A stretch of 7,188 nucleotides of DNA, from NCBI GenBank assembly GCA_947440715.1, contig CANETI010000130.1, positions 1 through 7,188 of the forward strand. Reading direction: 5' to 3'. The position numbers were made by a program, and so were the translations under genes. This DNA is from Planctomycetota bacterium (GTDB taxonomy: Bacteria > Planctomycetota > UBA11346). The notes beneath the pieces were generated by a model. The model worked only from the letters and a program-made list of their open reading frames with translations. It had not been told where the DNA came from and did not search any database. This document shows, in pieces, positions 5,730 through 7,188 of this stretch (within the stretch, counting starts at the first letter, position 1; each line of letters starts with the position of its first letter).

Positions 5730-7188
5730 ATGCGACATGTGATAATCTCGGCGATATTAATAGCGTCTACCTTAACCCTACCGGCTGTTGATGGAGTAAG
5801 TCCATCAGACAGCGTGGCATCAATTAAAGTGCCATCTGGTTTTAGCGTGCAGTTAGTTGCGGCTGAACCCGTCATTAAACAGCCCGTGGCTTTCACCATC
5901 GATGACCGTGGTCGTTTGTGGGTCTTGGAAAACGTCAGTTATCCCGAGTGCCCAGGTAAACCAGAAAATCGTATCGTCATCCTAGAAGATGCCGACGGTG
6001 ATGGAACGAATTGGAAAGAAACCGTTTTTTACGATAAACTGAATTTCGCGACCGGTATTCAAGTGGGGTTCGGTGGTGTTTATGTGGGTGCGCCCCCTAA
6101 CCTGTTATTTTTCCCTGATAAAAATGGCGACGATAAACCAGACGGCGAACCAACCGTGGTATTGGATGGATGGGGTCGAGAAGATACACACGAAACACTG
6201 AATAATTTTACCTGGGGACCGGATGGTTGGCTTTATGGAACGCATGGGGTATTTACTCATTCAAAAGTAGGCATCCCAGGAACACCAGACAAAGATCGCG
6301 TCAAATTAAATGCCGCCGTGTGGCGTTATCATCCGGTGAGTAAAAAGTTCGAATTGCACTGTGAAGGTGCCAGCAATCAATGGGGTATTGATTGGAATGA
6401 GCAAGGCGATGCGTTTTTCACGGCCTGTGTCATTCCACATTTATATCACGCTATTCAAGGTGCACGTTACCAGCGTCAAGCTGGCCAACATTTTAATAAA
6501 GCGACTTTTGCTGATATTAAAAATATCACCACCTTTCGCTATGAACGTGCGGCGTATTGTGGCGCGACCATTTACCTCGGTGGATTGTTTCCGGCGGAGT
6601 ACCGCAACACCTTACTTTTTAATGACATTCACCTGAGCCGGGTGCGCAACGAAACCTTGAAGCGGAATGGCTCAGGTTACATCAATGAAAAGCGCCCTGA
6701 CCTTGCCGTGTGTAGCGATACCTGGTTTCGCACGCTAAGTTTACAATATGGACCAGACGGCAGTCTTTTCGTTAACGATTGGTTTGATCGCGTGCATTGT
6801 CATCAGCAACGTGCGGAAACGGATCGCAGTAATGGGCGCATTTACAAGATTGGTTATGAAGGACGTAAAGACACCGTCGTTGATTTAAATAAACTCGACA
6901 GCGCGGCGTTAGTTCTGCATCAATTAAATGCGAATGAATGGTATGTGCGTAGTTCGCGGCGTATTTTACAGGAACGCGGATCAGATCCTGCCGTCCACGC
7001 GGCGTTGCTCACCATCTTAAAAACAAATGCAGATGATACCCGACAGTTGCGAGCGCTGTGGGCGTTGCATGTGACCAAAGGTTTAAACGAAGCGGAATTA
7101 TTAACACAGTTAAATAACCCCAGCGAACATGTGCGTGCCTGGGCGATTCAATTATTATGCGAAGATCAAGCGCCATCAGCTGCGACCT
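5730..7188 (+). CDS. PVC-type membrane-bound dehydrogenase, N-terminal part (C-terminus beyond window)
   Basis: An open frame runs from ATG 5730 to the window end, giving 486 residues. AGGATAAGGA lies 7 nt before the start, a good ribosome-binding site. Residues 1 to about 20 are a signal peptide (MRHVIISAILIASTLTLPAV). About 33-375 is the glucose/sorbosone-dehydrogenase-like propeller of the Pirellula/Verrucomicrobium family: PSGFSVQLVAAEPVIKQPVA, IDDRGRLWVLENVSYPE, FATGIQVGFGGVYVGAPPNL, HETLNNFTWGPDGWLYGTHG, WGIDW, then WFRTLSLQYGPDGSLFVNDW. Asp-rich loops (DADGDG at 87-92, DKNGDDKPDG at 130-139) may bind calcium. From about 389 helical HEAT-like repeats begin. Full-length members usually end in a cytochrome c domain with CxxCH, which would lie outside the window and cannot be confirmed. 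A role in periplasmic oxidation of sugars or alcohols is inferred for the family; the substrate is unknown. Confidence 0.88.
   Translation, partial: MRHVIISAILIASTLTLPAVDGVSPSDSVASIKVPSGFSVQLVAAEPVIKQPVAFTIDDRGRLWVLENVSYPECPGKPENRIVILEDADGDGTNWKETVFYDKLNFATGIQVGFGGVYVGAPPNLLFFPDKNGDDKPDGEPTVVLDGWGREDTHETLNNFTWGPDGWLYGTHGVFTHSKVGIPGTPDKDRVKLNAAVWRYHPVSKKFELHCEGASNQWGIDWNEQGDAFFTACVIPHLYHAIQGARYQRQAGQHFNKATFADIKNITTFRYERAAYCGATIYLGGLFPAEYRNTLLFNDIHLSRVRNETLKRNGSGYINEKRPDLAVCSDTWFRTLSLQYGPDGSLFVNDWFDRVHCHQQRAETDRSNGRIYKIGYEGRKDTVVDLNKLDSAALVLHQLNANEWYVRSSRRILQERGSDPAVHAALLTILKTNADDTRQLRALWALHVTKGLNEAELLTQLNNPSEHVRAWAIQLLCEDQAPSAAT

Noticed and set aside
6361..6636. 91-codon plus-strand ORF inside the dehydrogenase gene
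   Set aside because: It lies in another frame of a well-supported coding sequence and resembles nothing.

Overview
The window looks like a chromosomal segment of a bacterium from the Planctomycetota / Verrucomicrobiota / Lentisphaerota (PVC) group. The evidence is three protein types that are strongly enriched there: an ECF sigma factor of the Rhodopirellula/Verrucomicrobium type followed directly by a membrane-anchored FecR-like protein, NPCBM (novel putative carbohydrate-binding module) domains in two different genes, and a PVC-type membrane-bound dehydrogenase (glucose/sorbosone-dehydrogenase-like propeller plus HEAT repeats) behind an FG-GAP propeller protein. No rRNA, tRNA, CRISPR array or recognisable transposase gene was seen. 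Species and phylum assignment within the group is inference.

Layout. (1) 1-327, minus strand: the N-terminus of a secreted NPCBM protein, cut by the window edge. (2) 328-637: divergent intergenic region with a 15-bp operator-like palindrome and a 150-bp segment bounded by perfect 17-bp inverted repeats. (3) 638-3071, plus strand: ECF sigma factor overlapping a FecR/NPCBM transmembrane regulator, a likely surface-signalling pair. (4) 3072-3178: short convergent spacer with a weak hairpin. (5) 3179-3916, minus strand: an exported protein of probable outer-membrane beta-barrel type. (6) 3917-4380: 464 bp without a credible gene, but dense in inverted repeats: a nested 18-bp stem followed by T5, a 20-bp-arm hairpin, and two smaller stems before the next gene. 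(7) 4381-7188, plus strand: a probable two-gene operon of a secreted seven-blade FG-GAP propeller protein and a PVC-type dehydrogenase, the latter running off the window.

How it may work together. The sigma factor is probably held or modulated by the cytoplasmic N-terminus of its partner, whose outside part carries a FecR domain and a C-terminal NPCBM fold. The divergent gene also begins with an NPCBM domain, so regulator and target may both concern carbohydrate; this link is inference. The FG-GAP and dehydrogenase genes fit periplasmic oxidation of sugars or similar compounds, as commonly suggested for this family but not proven. The least explained DNA is the two intergenic regions with inverted repeats (408-557 and 4023-4307).
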